This document shows, piece by piece, positions 1 through 8,591 of a DNA stretch of 46,839 bases. Both the position numbers and the translations under genes were made by a program. Position 1 is the stretch's first letter, and each line of letters begins with the position of its first letter. This DNA comes from Planctomycetota bacterium (GTDB taxonomy: Bacteria; Planctomycetota; Phycisphaerae; Sedimentisphaerales; Anaerobacaceae). The notes below the pieces were generated by a model. It saw only the letters and a program-made list of their open reading frames with translations. It was not told the origin of the DNA and did not search any database. The stretch spans positions 1-46,839 of the forward strand of contig JALORE010000009.1 in NCBI GenBank assembly GCA_025459125.1. The letters run 5' to 3'.

Positions 1-1
1 T

Positions 2-91
2 ACCCCCGATGCGAATGCCATGCTGCCGAGCGGCATCACGAGCGCCATCGTCATCCAGCCGGACGACCGCACGTATTCCGAGAGAATATAG
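2..91 (+). CDS. C-terminal end of a gene that starts left of the window
   Basis: An open frame enters from the left edge and ends at a TAG at 89-91, giving 29 residues ending in DDRTYSERI. The next gene starts 36 bp further on in the same direction, so the two could be co-transcribed. The fragment is too short to assign to a family, and no function is proposed. Confidence 0.4.
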   Translation, partial: TPDANAMLPSGITSAIVIQPDDRTYSERI

Positions 92-127
92 CCGGTCCCA
101 ACCGACCGAGCCCCGGAGATCGTCCCC

Positions 128-529
128 ATGAAAGAGACCTCCTTCCGAACACTCATGCTCATGACGACACTCCTGGCCGTGGTGGTCATCTTCCAGGCCA
201 CCGTGCGGCCCGCACGGTTGCGGGCCACCGCGGCACCACCGGTCGCCGGTCCACAGAACCGCGACCAGACCCCCGACCCACTCGCAAGCCATCGGCCCAT
301 CGGGGATGTTCCGGCGCCGGACGGGGTGGCACCGTACAAGCAGGCCCCATCTGCTCCCGCGCAAGAGAACACTCACGTGCCGGACACCGCGTCTGGACGT
401 TTTGGCTCCTCTCTCCCAGCGGAGGCGGACCGCGTCCTGACAGCTCTGGCGACGAGACCTGCCAAGGAACAGGAAGGTCCGAGCGAACCCAACGAGCCCA
501 ACGAACCCGCACCGTCGGTGCCGGAGTGA
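128..529 (+). CDS. small secreted or membrane-anchored Pro/Ala/Glu-rich protein
   Basis: A 133-residue protein. Residues 1-24 have a short charged start followed by a hydrophobic stretch (LMTTLLAVVVIFQA), as in a signal peptide or N-terminal anchor. The rest is low-complexity and rich in Pro, Ala and Glu, and ends in an EPNEPNEP repeat; it is probably disordered and outside the cytoplasm. No clear ribosome binding site precedes the ATG. It follows the left-edge gene by 36 bp. No family recognised; it could be a periplasmic spacer or tether. Moderately sure that it is coding, because of the signal-like start. Confidence 0.5.
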   Translation: MKETSFRTLMLMTTLLAVVVIFQATVRPARLRATAAPPVAGPQNRDQTPDPLASHRPIGDVPAPDGVAPYKQAPSAPAQENTHVPDTASGRFGSSLPAEADRVLTALATRPAKEQEGPSEPNEPNEPAPSVPE

Positions 530-587
530 GGGCGGTGCGTGTTGCCCACCCCACAGGCTACCAAGTGCGACATTCTCTGTAGCTTCA

Positions 588-1538
588 CTACAGATTCGCC
601 ACGGCGGTCTTGATTTCCTCGAAACGGCCTTCGGCCAGGTGCTTGCCGTAGTCACGCATGACGGTTGCCACGTTGCGCCAGGCCGTCCAGAGTTGCTTCT
701 TGCCCCCGGGAGCGGAAAGCTGCCTGGCGACCAGAGCCGCTTCGGCTTCGATGAAGCTGTCCAGCGTCTGGGGACTCCACGCGGGCATCTTCTGCGCGAG
801 CGTGGCGAGGCGAGAGACGATGGTCTCCATGATTCTGCGGCCGTCGGCGGCGGAGGACTCCTTCGGGTCGCGGCCGCCCACGCCCTGGTAGGGAGGCTTA
901 TCGAGCCGGGAGAGATCCACCGTGTCGGGGAACAGGTGCATCATGAGCGAGGTCTCACCCCAGGCGGCGTGGTCGCCGGTATAGCCTTCATCCAAAGCGA
1001 GCCAGTACTCCGGCGTGCCGAGCACGGGGATCGCCAGGGCCCGGCTCATCCGTACGGCCGTCTCCCGCACGACCATCTGTTGGGCGGCGCCGTAATGCCC
1101 CGTGAGAATGATGATGGCCCGGAAGCCGTCGCGGGCCATCTCCCGGCAGAGCCGCTCCAGCCAGGGACGCAGATACACGGAAAAGACGTCGTCTTCCGGG
1201 TCCATGATGAAGGTGTGCGGCTGGTTCAGGCCGCCGATCCCGCCGAACAACGGCGGCGCCACCACGCCCCCGCCCTGCCGGGCAGCGTGCAGGCACAGGG
1301 CATGCGCTTTGATCGCATCGACACCCAGGACGTTGTGCACCCCGTGCCATTCGATGGTGCCCAGCGGCTGGAAGATCGTTCCACACGCCGCCTTCGCCTC
1401 CTTCAGCTCTCGGGGACGCAGGAACTCCAGCCGCACCTCGCGCCCCGCGCTGGTGCCTGCCGGCGCCGAGGAAGAACCCAACACCGTGCCGGCCGCTGCG
1501 ACACCCAGGAACCGCCGCCGTCCGAATCTTCGCGCCAT
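588..1538 (-). CDS. Tat-exported creatininase-family amidohydrolase
   Basis: About 316 residues. Creatininase-family enzymes are metal-dependent amidohydrolases acting on cyclic amides or formamides; the substrate here is unknown. The N-terminus has a twin-arginine signal (RRRFLGVAAAG), so the enzyme is exported folded. Family metal ligands are visible: E and H in GTIEWHG, D in LGVDAIKAH, H in TGHYGA, and E in WGETSLM. The start is the second of two nearby ATGs: AAGGAG sits six bases before it but directly abuts the first. The usual GHGGN motif reads GHYGA, so its specificity may differ from creatininase itself. It is convergent with the upstream small gene and divergent from the outer-membrane protein gene. 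Confidence 0.85.
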   Translation of the reverse strand: MARRFGRRRFLGVAAAGTVLGSSSAPAGTSAGREVRLEFLRPRELKEAKAACGTIFQPLGTIEWHGVHNVLGVDAIKAHALCLHAARQGGGVVAPPLFGGIGGLNQPHTFIMDPEDDVFSVYLRPWLERLCREMARDGFRAIIILTGHYGAAQQMVVRETAVRMSRALAIPVLGTPEYWLALDEGYTGDHAAWGETSLMMHLFPDTVDLSRLDKPPYQGVGGRDPKESSAADGRRIMETIVSRLATLAQKMPAWSPQTLDSFIEAEAALVARQLSAPGGKKQLWTAWRNVATVMRDYGKHLAEGRFEEIKTAVANL

Positions 1539-1717
1539 GACCATCTCCTTGGTACTGAGCTAGAAATCGACCGCCCGAATGCTACCACGTCGCCGCGGCG
1601 CTGTCAGCACGGAAAGGTGTCTGTTACTCACCGGCGTCCGCGTGCCTTTTACAGGTAGAGCGGAAAGAACAAACGACGTGACTTGTATCTCTCGGCTTCC
1701 TGATGGAGGACAACAAC

Positions 1718-2422
1718 ATGGCACGCACACAGTCCGTACCTCAAACGCGGCACACCCCACGCACCCGGGACGCCGGCGCAGCCCTCGTGATTCTCCTGGT
1801 GCTCGGGTGGGCAGCCACCAGCACGGCGGATTCCGGCCCGGGCATCGGCATCAAGCTGGGAGCTCAGACCATCGAAGACCCTGTGGACCTCGACAAGACG
1901 ACCCAGGCACGTCTGGAAGTGGAGCTGTCGAGCCCCCGCTGGTTCGATGAGCACGTGGATTTCGCGCTCACCTTCGGCGGCTCCTACCTCGGCTCCCACA
2001 CCGAGACCTACACCGACATCGTGGACGACACGCTCATCGACGACGTGTACACGGACAAGCTCTGGCTGTTCGACATCCGCCTGGCCGCCCGGCTGTATCC
2101 CCTGGGCGACAGCAGCCGCATTCGACCCTACGTCGGAGCGGGCGTCGGCTACTACTGGTTCCTCGACAACTGGCACAACGACTACTCCGACACGTTCGAG
2201 GACCCCTTCTTTCCCGGCACCTTCATGACCGTCCATGAGGAAACAGAAGGCCGAGCCACACTGGCGCAGGGATTCTTCCCCTTTCTCCTGGCCGGCGTGA
2301 CCGTCCCCGTGGGCGACAATTTTGAATTGACCGCGGAGCTCCAGTACGACTTCGGGAAGACGGACAACGACTTCGAGCTCGGCGGCCCCATCTACATGCT
2401 CGGCGCGCGCTTTCGCTTCTGA
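1718..2422 (+). CDS. outer-membrane beta-barrel protein
   Basis: A 234-residue protein with an N-terminal hydrophobic export signal (AALVILLVLGWAATSTA). Alternating polar/aromatic stretches follow, and the chain ends in an aromatic residue (GARFRF), as expected for a barrel inserted by the BAM machinery. Phrases such as RPYVGAGVGYYWF and GDNFELTAELQYDFG are typical of OmpW/OprF-type eight-stranded barrels. The GGAGGA at 1705-1710 places the start at the ATG at 1718 rather than at 1703. It stands alone, divergent from the creatininase gene. The ligand or role is unknown. Confidence 0.8.
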   Translation: MARTQSVPQTRHTPRTRDAGAALVILLVLGWAATSTADSGPGIGIKLGAQTIEDPVDLDKTTQARLEVELSSPRWFDEHVDFALTFGGSYLGSHTETYTDIVDDTLIDDVYTDKLWLFDIRLAARLYPLGDSSRIRPYVGAGVGYYWFLDNWHNDYSDTFEDPFFPGTFMTVHEETEGRATLAQGFFPFLLAGVTVPVGDNFELTAELQYDFGKTDNDFELGGPIYMLGARFRF

Positions 2423-2544
2423 GGGGGACGACGCGCGGGCGCCGCGGCAGCCGCGAATCGTCGGATTCGCCCGGAGCTTGTGAGCCCGGTTGGACCAGCC
2501 CTGTGAAGCTGGTGTGTGGACTTCTCGGCGCTGCAGGCTGCCCT

Positions 2545-2674
2545 GGGTGGCCGCGGCAAGCGCAGCTTGCCGATGGCTCATGGGACAGACGCCGACGCCA
2601 TCGGCAGGCTCCGAGGAGGGTTCCCAAGTGCGATCTCTCGCAATTGGGTCCCGGCTCCGCTTGCCGCTGCCACC
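2545..2674 (+). repeat. multi-hairpin dispersed repeat, copy A
   Basis: About 130 bp between the barrel gene and the next gene. It matches, with many substitutions but the same order of blocks, the reverse complement of 14696-14829. It begins with GGGTGG and ends with TGCCACC. Hairpins include CGGCAAG/CTTGCCG at 2554-2572 and a near-perfect stem around 2633-2648 (CCCAA-TGCGA pairing with TCGCA-TTGGG, one mismatch). Stem bases differ between copies but still pair, so the fold appears to be conserved. The strand is arbitrary; copy B is in the opposite orientation. Confidence 0.65.
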
Positions 2675-2705
2675 CGGTCTTCGCGAGGTCAACGTGTCCG
2701 GAACG

Positions 2706-3713
2706 CTACTTCGCCGGGGCGGCCGGTTTCTGGCGCTTGAAAGTCAGATCGTTGCCGGCTGGGGCCCCACGAGTGCCGTCGGTCTCCACACGGTACTGCC
2801 TGACCTTCATCTCATCGTTGCTGACCTTCACGAACACGTGCTGCATCTTCGACGTGGTGCCGTCGGGCCTGGTGTACTCGATCCGGTTGAGAAGGTCGCT
2901 GTTATCCTGTTCCCACGTGCTCTTCCACGTGCCGCCCATATTGTCGGCGCCGAAATCAACAATCTCCTGGCGGCTCGGGATGCACAGGATCATGCCCAGA
3001 TACTTGAAATCGCCGATCTTCACGCTGACCTGTGCGGCATGGGTGTCGAGAATGGACTTGAACTCCAGCTCATACGTCCGGCCTTCGTCGCTCGCCACCC
3101 ACTGGCCGGCCATCCAGTCGTAGCCCCCCTCGGCCACCAGATCGCCCAGCTTCCGGTAGTCCGTGGCGCGGGCCGCCGCCGCGGTCACCGGGGCCTGCGG
3201 CGCTTTGTCCTTCTGGCGTTTGTAGGTGAGCTTGTTCCAGGGCTCCGCACTGCGGGCACCGCTGTCATCCACGGCGTATATCGCGATCGTGCTCGTATCG
3301 GCATCCACTCTGCCGTAGACGATCTCGCCCTTCCGCACCCGGCCGTCGGCGCTCGTGTGCTCGACGCGGCGGACCAGATTGTCCCCCTCCGGACCCCAGG
3401 TCCCCTTCCAGATGCCACCGCGGCTGTCGGCGCCCTCGTCGAACGCATCCCCGCCGCCCGGCGGCAGCATGACCAGACCCTGATAGCTGAAGTCCCCCAC
3501 CTGCAGACCGTTGAGCACGATGCACTGGTCGGCCGCCCATTCGAAGCTCGACTCCGCCTTCTGGCCCTCCTCCGTCGTGGCGACCCACCTGCCGATGATC
3601 CAGTCATATCCTCCCGAGGTCACCAGGTCACCGAGCTTCTCCTGCGCCAAGCACGGCACAGTCCCAGCCACCCACAGCGCCGCGACCGTCAAAAACACGC
3701 TCCGCCAGCTCAT
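2706..3713 (-). CDS. secreted protein with two tandem copies of one domain
   Basis: A 335-residue protein with a cleavable-looking signal peptide (residues 1-23, ending PCLAQ). The mature part is two homologous domains of about 140 residues, at roughly 26-168 and 187-328. Each opens with KLGDLV..GGYDW and a GRW/GQW-VA block, has a middle GG-W-K-TW block, and closes with LTYKRQK or LTFKRQK. A 15-20-residue Ala/Pro linker joins them. The pattern resembles DUF1579-like lipocalin-type proteins, but that is tentative; no catalytic residues are recognised. An AT-rich palindrome begins 17 bp before the ATG and will be in the 5' leader. AAAGGGG precedes the start. Confidence 0.78.
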   Translation of the reverse strand: MSWRSVFLTVAALWVAGTVPCLAQEKLGDLVTSGGYDWIIGRWVATTEEGQKAESSFEWAADQCIVLNGLQVGDFSYQGLVMLPPGGGDAFDEGADSRGGIWKGTWGPEGDNLVRRVEHTSADGRVRKGEIVYGRVDADTSTIAIYAVDDSGARSAEPWNKLTYKRQKDKAPQAPVTAAAARATDYRKLGDLVAEGGYDWMAGQWVASDEGRTYELEFKSILDTHAAQVSVKIGDFKYLGMILCIPSRQEIVDFGADNMGGTWKSTWEQDNSDLLNRIEYTRPDGTTSKMQHVFVKVSNDEMKVRQYRVETDGTRGAPAGNDLTFKRQKPAAPAK

Positions 3714-3730
3714 ACTTTTCCCCTTTCCCT

Positions 3731-3838
3731 TGATGATCTACGGTTGATGATTCACGATTCATGATTGAGCTCGACGCCGGGTCGAGCCCACGCGGGAAGA
3801 TTATAAATCATAAATCATAATTCATAAATCATAAATCG
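3731..3838. repeat. AT-rich heptad palindrome, copy 1
   Basis: Two arms built from degenerate heptads related to ATAAATC and its complement GATTTAT (left arm 3731-3766, right arm 3800-3838) flank a GC-rich spacer. They can fold into one long imperfect hairpin. The element lies 17 bp upstream of the secreted duplicated-domain gene and covers the decayed 3' end of the phosphoribosyltransferase remnant. Related copies are at 9791-9891 and 34313-34406. Confidence 0.7.
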
Positions 3839-4195
3839 GCAGCACGTCAGGGGAAAGGCCCCGCCGACCAGCAGCTCGGGGGAATAGTCGATGACGGTTT
3901 CCAGGTCGGCGAGAAACAGGGAATGGGCGGCGTGTTCGCGCTGAAGGTGAATTCGACCGCTCTCGGAGACAGCACCGATGGCCAACCCGGGGTTGCCCGG
4001 GGCGCCCAGCTACCGTGTCAGGACAATGTCCAGCTCCGCGTCGAGCTCCCGGGCACTCGTGTCCGCGATGACGACGCCGCCGCGCGGAATGCCGAGGATC
4101 AAAGGGTGGTACGTCGCGTATCCCAGCCGGCTCCGGCCCAGCAACCGGGCAGCCTGCCGACGATCCGCATACGGTCTTCCTTTGAGCAAGACCAT
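3815..4195 (-). pseudogene. phosphoribosyltransferase (COG1926-like) with internal amber stop, 3' truncated
   Basis: The first 61 codons match the start of COG1926-type predicted phosphoribosyltransferases, including GIPRGGVVIA and AELDIVLTR. The next codon is TAG at 4010-4012, where the family has a Lys (RKLGAPGNP). Past the stop, the same frame carries straight on with LGAPGNPGLAIGAVSESGRI, exactly as in the family. So a single base change (AAG to TAG) interrupts it. About 45 codons later homology fades, and the frame runs into the AT-rich palindrome and stops at 3815. The family's PRPP-binding region (DDGxATGAT) is absent, so even read-through would not give an active enzyme. Confidence 0.72.
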
Positions 4196-4517
4196 CGCGA
4201 TTCTGCGAGTGCGACGGCCTTCCTGTGTCTGTGAGAATGCGCACTTCCATCCTACGAAGTCCGGCTGCTTCCCGAATGGGCAGGCCCCCTAATCGCCGAA
4301 CGCCTTTTGCGCAGGAAGCGGGCCAGTAGCGGCAAGCTGGCGTGGCTCACCCGCCGCGGCCGGTGCACACGGCCTTTCGGACGCACGGTTCCGCGGCGCA
4401 GGCCGAGGGTCGGCAGGGTCGTCCAGGGGAAAGAACGGGATACCCGGGGCGATCACCGAGTCCCAAGAACGACTCGGTGCGGGTGGACTCTACATTGGCC
4501 CTGACGGGATACCGGGC
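4196..4517. other. gene-free spacer between rpoD and the phosphoribosyltransferase remnant
   Basis: No frame in these 322 bp has convincing coding character. The only structure noticed is an 8-bp perfect stem at 4455-4478 (listed separately) about 40 bp past the rpoD stop. Confidence 0.5.
4455..4478 (-). terminator. hairpin downstream of rpoD
   Basis: ACCGAGTC and GACTCGGT form a perfect 8-bp stem with an 8-base loop, 40 bp beyond the rpoD stop codon. No T-run follows on the minus strand, so it may only stabilise the 3' end or help Rho-dependent termination. Confidence 0.35.
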
Positions 4518-6308
4518 TCAGGCGGACTTGTGGTCGAGGAAGCCTTCGAGCTTGCGGGCGCGGACCGGGTGCTGCAGCTTGCGGATGGCTTTCGCCTCCA
4601 CCTGCCGGACCCGCTCGCGGGTCACCTTGAAGATACGGCCGACCTCCTCGAGGGTGTAGGTATAGCCGTCGCCGATGCCGTAACGAAGCTTGATGATTTC
4701 CCGCTCGCGGTACGACAGGGTCTTGAGGACCAGGTCGATGCGCTCCTTGAGCATCTCCTGCGTCGCGGAGGCGACCGGCGAATCCACATCGTCATCCTCG
4801 ATGAAGTCGCCAAAGTAGGAGTCCTCGCTGTCGCCGATCGGCCGGTCCAGGCTGATCGGGTGCTTGGAAATATTGAGAACGCGCCGGGTTTCCTGGACGG
4901 ACATCCCGACTTCCGTGGCGATCTCGTCGATGGTCGGCTCGCGGCCCAGTTCCTGGTGCAGGACCTTCGAGGCGCTGCGAATCCGGCTCATCGTCTCGAT
5001 CATGTGGACCGGGATGCGGATGGTCCGGGCATGATCGGCAATCGCCCGGGTGATCGCCTGGCGAATCCACCAGGTCGCGTAGGTGCTGAACTTGTAGCCG
5101 CGGCGATACTCATACTTGTCCACCGCCCGCATCAGGCCGGTGTTGCCCTCCTGGATCAGGTCCAGGAAGCTCAGCCCGCGATTGCGGTACTTCTTGGCGA
5201 TGGAAACGACCAGCCGCAGGTTGGCGCTGGACAGCGTACGCTTGGCCTCTTCGTACTGCGCGAAGACGCGTTCCATCCCGCGCAGCTTCTTTTCCAGTTG
5301 ATCGGGCACCTCGAGGACCAGCTCCTGCAGACCGGCCAATTCCTGCTGGGCGGCCTGGAGATCCTCGGCGGTCATGATGTCATTCACGCCGGCTTCGACG
5401 ATCCGCTGGAGCTGGCGCATCTTCTCGCAGACGCCCTGCAGCTTGGTCTTCATCGGCTGGATGCGGCTGGTCCGCAGGCTCAGCTCTTCCAGCAGCGTCG
5501 CAATCTTGCGACGGTTGCGGCGCAGATGCTTCGTGTCGGCGTTGACCTTGGCCGCGTCCGCAGACGTGCAGATGCTCTTGAACAGCCGCTGGTTGACGTC
5601 CAGCAGCTCGGCCACCGTCTTGAGGTTCTCGCTCATGCGCTTCTTGATGACGCCCTTGGTGGTCAAAGGGGCGGTTCCGGTCTTGATGGTCCGGTCGAAC
5701 GACATGGACCCGTCAAACACCTGCTGGAACAGCTCCATGGCATTGCGGGCACAGTAGTCGCACTGGAGCATCTTGCGTCGGAAGACCATGCGCGCGATTT
5801 CGATCTTGCGCGCCAGGGCGATCTCGTCCTTGCGGGTCAGCAGCGGGATCTGCCCCATCTGGGTCAGATACATGCGAATCGGGTCGTCGATCCGGTGGGA
5901 AACCTCCCCCTCGACGAACTCCTTTTCGAGCGTCTCTTCTTCTTCCGACTCCGCGGGCTCCCGCTCGGGAGCTTCCTCGTCATCGACGGCCTCGACATCC
6001 TCCTCGAAATCCTCATCCCCTTTGGCGAGCGCCTGGGCTTCAGCGTCATTCTCATCGATGAGGGAAATCCCCATCTCGTCGAGGGTGCTGAGCACCTTCT
6101 CGAGCTGCTTGGCGCTGACGGCGTCATCCGGCAGCGCCTCGTTGATCTCCTCGTAGGTCAAGAAGCCCTTCTTCTTGCCCTTGGCGATCAGGGACTTCAT
6201 CAGAGAACCGGGGTCCTGCACCTCGGTCTTGACGTTATCAGACGTGCTCTGGACTTCCGTTGGATTCATGCCCTTTGCCTTCTTCGGTTTCATTTCCTTC
6301 TTCGCCAC
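4518..6308 (-). CDS. rpoD: primary sigma factor, sigma-70 family (RpoD)
   Basis: A 596-residue housekeeping sigma factor that directs RNA polymerase to -35/-10 promoters. Region 1.1 is present (about 35-85), followed by an acidic linker. Region 1.2 contains [12 protein letters not shown] near 141. A non-conserved region lies at about 180-340. Region 2 includes [13 protein letters not shown] and [15 protein letters not shown], the -10 recognition and melting helix. Region 3 follows, and region 4 ([19 protein letters not shown]) is the -35-binding helix-turn-helix. The start is GTG with GGAG about ten bases upstream. It lies 157 bp after dnaG in the same direction, the usual dnaG-rpoD arrangement, so the dnaG promoter probably drives both. 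Confidence 0.96.
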   Translation of the reverse strand: MAKKEMKPKKAKGMNPTEVQSTSDNVKTEVQDPGSLMKSLIAKGKKKGFLTYEEINEALPDDAVSAKQLEKVLSTLDEMGISLIDENDAEAQALAKGDEDFEEDVEAVDDEEAPEREPAESEEEETLEKEFVEGEVSHRIDDPIRMYLTQMGQIPLLTRKDEIALARKIEIARMVFRRKMLQCDYCARNAMELFQQVFDGSMSFDRTIKTGTAPLTTKGVIKKRMSENLKTVAELLDVNQRLFKSICTSADAAKVNADTKHLRRNRRKIATLLEELSLRTSRIQPMKTKLQGVCEKMRQLQRIVEAGVNDIMTAEDLQAAQQELAGLQELVLEVPDQLEKKLRGMERVFAQYEEAKRTLSSANLRLVVSIAKKYRNRGLSFLDLIQEGNTGLMRAVDKYEYRRGYKFSTYATWWIRQAITRAIADHARTIRIPVHMIETMSRIRSASKVLHQELGREPTIDEIATEVGMSVQETRRVLNISKHPISLDRPIGDSEDSYFGDFIEDDDVDSPVASATQEMLKERIDLVLKTLSYREREIIKLRYGIGDGYTYTLEEVGRIFKVTRERVRQVEAKAIRKLQHPVRARKLEGFLDHKSA

Positions 6309-6351
6309 AATCCAGACTCCACTAAAGCCAAACTGCGTAACTCTGAAGCTA

Positions 6352-6465
6352 CCACCCTGCTGAGGCCAAAAACATGGGGATCTGCGCCTGCTTCATGAAT
6401 TCATCCGTGGTACGGTCCTTTTCGCGTAATTGTTCGTCCCACCGGGCTTCAGCACACCGGGCCCT
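6352..6465 (-). other. 38 sense codons in frame after the dnaG stop
   Basis: Directly after the dnaG TGA (6466-6468) the same frame stays open for 38 codons to a TAG at 6349-6351. The encoded peptide is hydrophilic and helix-like (for example [20 protein letters not shown]). It could be a former C-terminal extension of DnaG cut off by a new stop, or chance. An open stretch of this length is not rare at this GC content. Confidence 0.25.
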
Positions 6466-8262
6466 TCACACGATTCCGATGCTGTGCGGGTTCTGCCGGC
6501 CCCGCAATTCCCCGGGCGCCGGCCCCGATTCCGGGGTTAGAACAGCCTCGTTGGTCTGAATACCGCGGTCGCGATGCGGACGCGGGTGCAGCACCCCCAG
6601 GGCGTCAGCCAGGCGCGCGTGATAATTGCCCTTCTCCTCCCCGATGCGCTGCAACTCGACAATCCGCTCGGCCATCTCCACTGATTCGGCGCGGGCCAGA
6701 ACGCGGCTCAGGGAATAATCCTCCTCCGAATGAATCACGTCCAGCAGGAGCACCGCAATCGACGCCAGGACCGGGACCTCGAACAGGTCCGGCGATACGC
6801 CTGGCTGTACGCGGTCCAGGAGACCGGGTTCATTGAGCAGCACCTCCAGGACTTCCCGCTGGGCTGCGGCGCGAAGCCCCTGGCCCCAGTCGGTCGTCGA
6901 GACGACCCCGTCCAGCCGACCGCTGCCGCGCCCTGCCTCCGACGGCGGCTTGATCCGCCGGGCCAATTCCTTGCGAATCTCGGCCTCGCCGAGACCCACC
7001 ATCCGGGCCAGGCGGTTCACCATCAGACCGCTCTCCAGCACCGGCATATTATTTGAGCCGAATCCCAGGGCAATGGCCCCTAAAAATTCCTCCACCGCCG
7101 CTTTCTTTCCGGCTAGCGTGTCATCCGCAGCGAAGGTCTCCCGCAACCGGTCCCATTTGAACTGGAGGACATCGGTCGCCTGCGCCACCACCCGATCGAA
7201 TCCCTCTTTGCCTGCCGCCAGCACGAAATCGCAGGGGTCCTTGCCCTCCGGGACGAACGCCAGCTTGAGATCCAGGTGCTGGGACAGACAGACCTCCAGA
7301 GCCCGGTTGGCCGCGGCCCTCCCGGCGGTGTCGCTGTCGAACAGCAGGATCACTCTCTTCGTGTAACGGCGCAGGATGCGCCCGTGTCCCGCCGTGAAGC
7401 TCGTGCCCAGCGTCGCGACGACGTTCGTGCAGCCGAACTGGTGCGGGATGATCACATCGGTGTAGCCCTCGACCACGACGGCGGTACCGGTCGCGACAAT
7501 CTGGTGGCGGGCCTGCTCCAGACCGAAGAGCGTGTTGCTCTTGTCGAACAAGGAGGTCGTGGGCGAGTTGATGTACTTGGCGCCCGTCCCATCCAAAGTG
7601 CGGCCGCCAAATGCGATCACACGGCCCGTGACGTCCGTGATGGTGAACATCAAACGATGGATGAACTTGTCCTGACCCGCAGGGGTGGTCAGTCCCGCCT
7701 GCTGCAGCAGTTGGACCGGGATCTTCCGCTGGGCCGCGGCGCAGGCCAGAGCCTCCCCGGTGCTCGGGGCCAGCCCCAGGCGCCACGTGGCGATGGTCTC
7801 GGGCGTAATTCCCCGCCCGGCCAGGTACTCCCGCGCGATCTTGCCCTTCTGAGGATCGTTCAAAGACTGCTGGAAGAATTGCATCGCCCACTTATTGACC
7901 CGCGCCAGCAGGTTCGGATCGACGCTCTCCGGCTCCCCGGGCGTGCGCGGCGCGACACGCCGCACCGGGTTCAGTTGAATTCCGGCACGTTCCGCGAGCC
8001 TCTCGATGGCCTGCGGAAAGGTGAGCCCCTCGCGCATCTGGACGAACTTGAGCACATCGCCTCCGGCCCCGCAGGCGAAACACTTGAAGATCTGTTTCAC
8101 CGGATTGACGTTCATGCTGGGCCTGTGATCCTCATGAAAAGGACACAGACCGATGAGCTCGTGTCCTTTCTTCTTCAGACTGACGTGCTCACCGACAACG
8201 TCAACAATATCGTTCGCCTGCTGCACCCGATTGATGGCGGCGTAGTCGTATACCCCGGGCAT
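6466..8262 (-). CDS. dnaG: DNA primase DnaG
   Basis: A 598-residue primase that makes RNA primers for replication. It has an N-terminal CHC2 zinc-binding domain (C40, H43, C61, C64 in CPFHEDH and CFACGAGGD) and the DnaG catalytic core. The Toprim fold is seen in VVVEGYTDVI and LLFDSDTAGRAA, which carry the metal-binding acidic residues, at about 255-335. A C-terminal region of the kind that binds DnaB completes the usual ~600-residue length. The ATG at 8260-8262 is preceded by an AAGGAAGGA run. A sigma-70-type promoter is seen about 150 bp upstream. It forms the classical macromolecular-synthesis pair with rpoD downstream. Confidence 0.96.
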   Translation of the reverse strand: MPGVYDYAAINRVQQANDIVDVVGEHVSLKKKGHELIGLCPFHEDHRPSMNVNPVKQIFKCFACGAGGDVLKFVQMREGLTFPQAIERLAERAGIQLNPVRRVAPRTPGEPESVDPNLLARVNKWAMQFFQQSLNDPQKGKIAREYLAGRGITPETIATWRLGLAPSTGEALACAAAQRKIPVQLLQQAGLTTPAGQDKFIHRLMFTITDVTGRVIAFGGRTLDGTGAKYINSPTTSLFDKSNTLFGLEQARHQIVATGTAVVVEGYTDVIIPHQFGCTNVVATLGTSFTAGHGRILRRYTKRVILLFDSDTAGRAAANRALEVCLSQHLDLKLAFVPEGKDPCDFVLAAGKEGFDRVVAQATDVLQFKWDRLRETFAADDTLAGKKAAVEEFLGAIALGFGSNNMPVLESGLMVNRLARMVGLGEAEIRKELARRIKPPSEAGRGSGRLDGVVSTTDWGQGLRAAAQREVLEVLLNEPGLLDRVQPGVSPDLFEVPVLASIAVLLLDVIHSEEDYSLSRVLARAESVEMAERIVELQRIGEEKGNYHARLADALGVLHPRPHRDRGIQTNEAVLTPESGPAPGELRGRQNPHSIGIV

Positions 8263-8591
8263 AAACTACTGCGTACATCCTTCCTTAGTTTGTTTCTTTC
8301 CGTCTGCGCCCGCAGGTAGCGGTGGCCCGCCTTCAGCGAAATCCTCCAGACCGCTGCGTGGCTCGAACAGGGACAAGACCCCGGCCCAGCAAATCGTTGC
8401 GAGGCTTAGCTACTTAATATAGAGGTCGAAATGAGCAAAAGTCAAATCGGGAGGCAATCACCACGTTTTCTGTACTGAAGAGAGGCATTTTCTGCTTTTT
8501 GGACACATGGTGAATTGAGACAACCAGGCCATTTTCGACTGCGGTCGCGGCGTCCGATCGATCCTTGGAAGTGCTGAAATGAGGGGGCTGA
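8263..8591. other. dnaG upstream region
   Basis: A 329-bp stretch between tatD and dnaG, clearly richer in A and T than its surroundings. It contains the likely dnaG promoter (8416-8445) and about 150 bp of untranslated leader. No open frame looks coding. Confidence 0.5.
8416..8445 (-). promoter_or_regulatory. sigma-70-type promoter for dnaG-rpoD
   Basis: On the minus strand, TTGACT (8440-8445) and TATATT (8416-8421) are 18 bp apart, a close match to the sigma-70 consensus in otherwise GC-rich DNA. Transcription would start near 8408, leaving a leader of about 147 nt before dnaG. Confidence 0.55.

Noticed and set aside
3822-4250. A 142-codon Arg/Pro-rich frame over the phosphoribosyltransferase remnant
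   Set aside because: It is a frame shadow; the recognisable protein is in another frame, broken by the amber codon.
4530-6398. A 622-codon open frame antisense to rpoD
   Set aside because: It mirrors the rpoD codons, has the Leu/Asp/His-rich composition of antisense shadows in high-GC DNA, and no ribosome binding site or family match.
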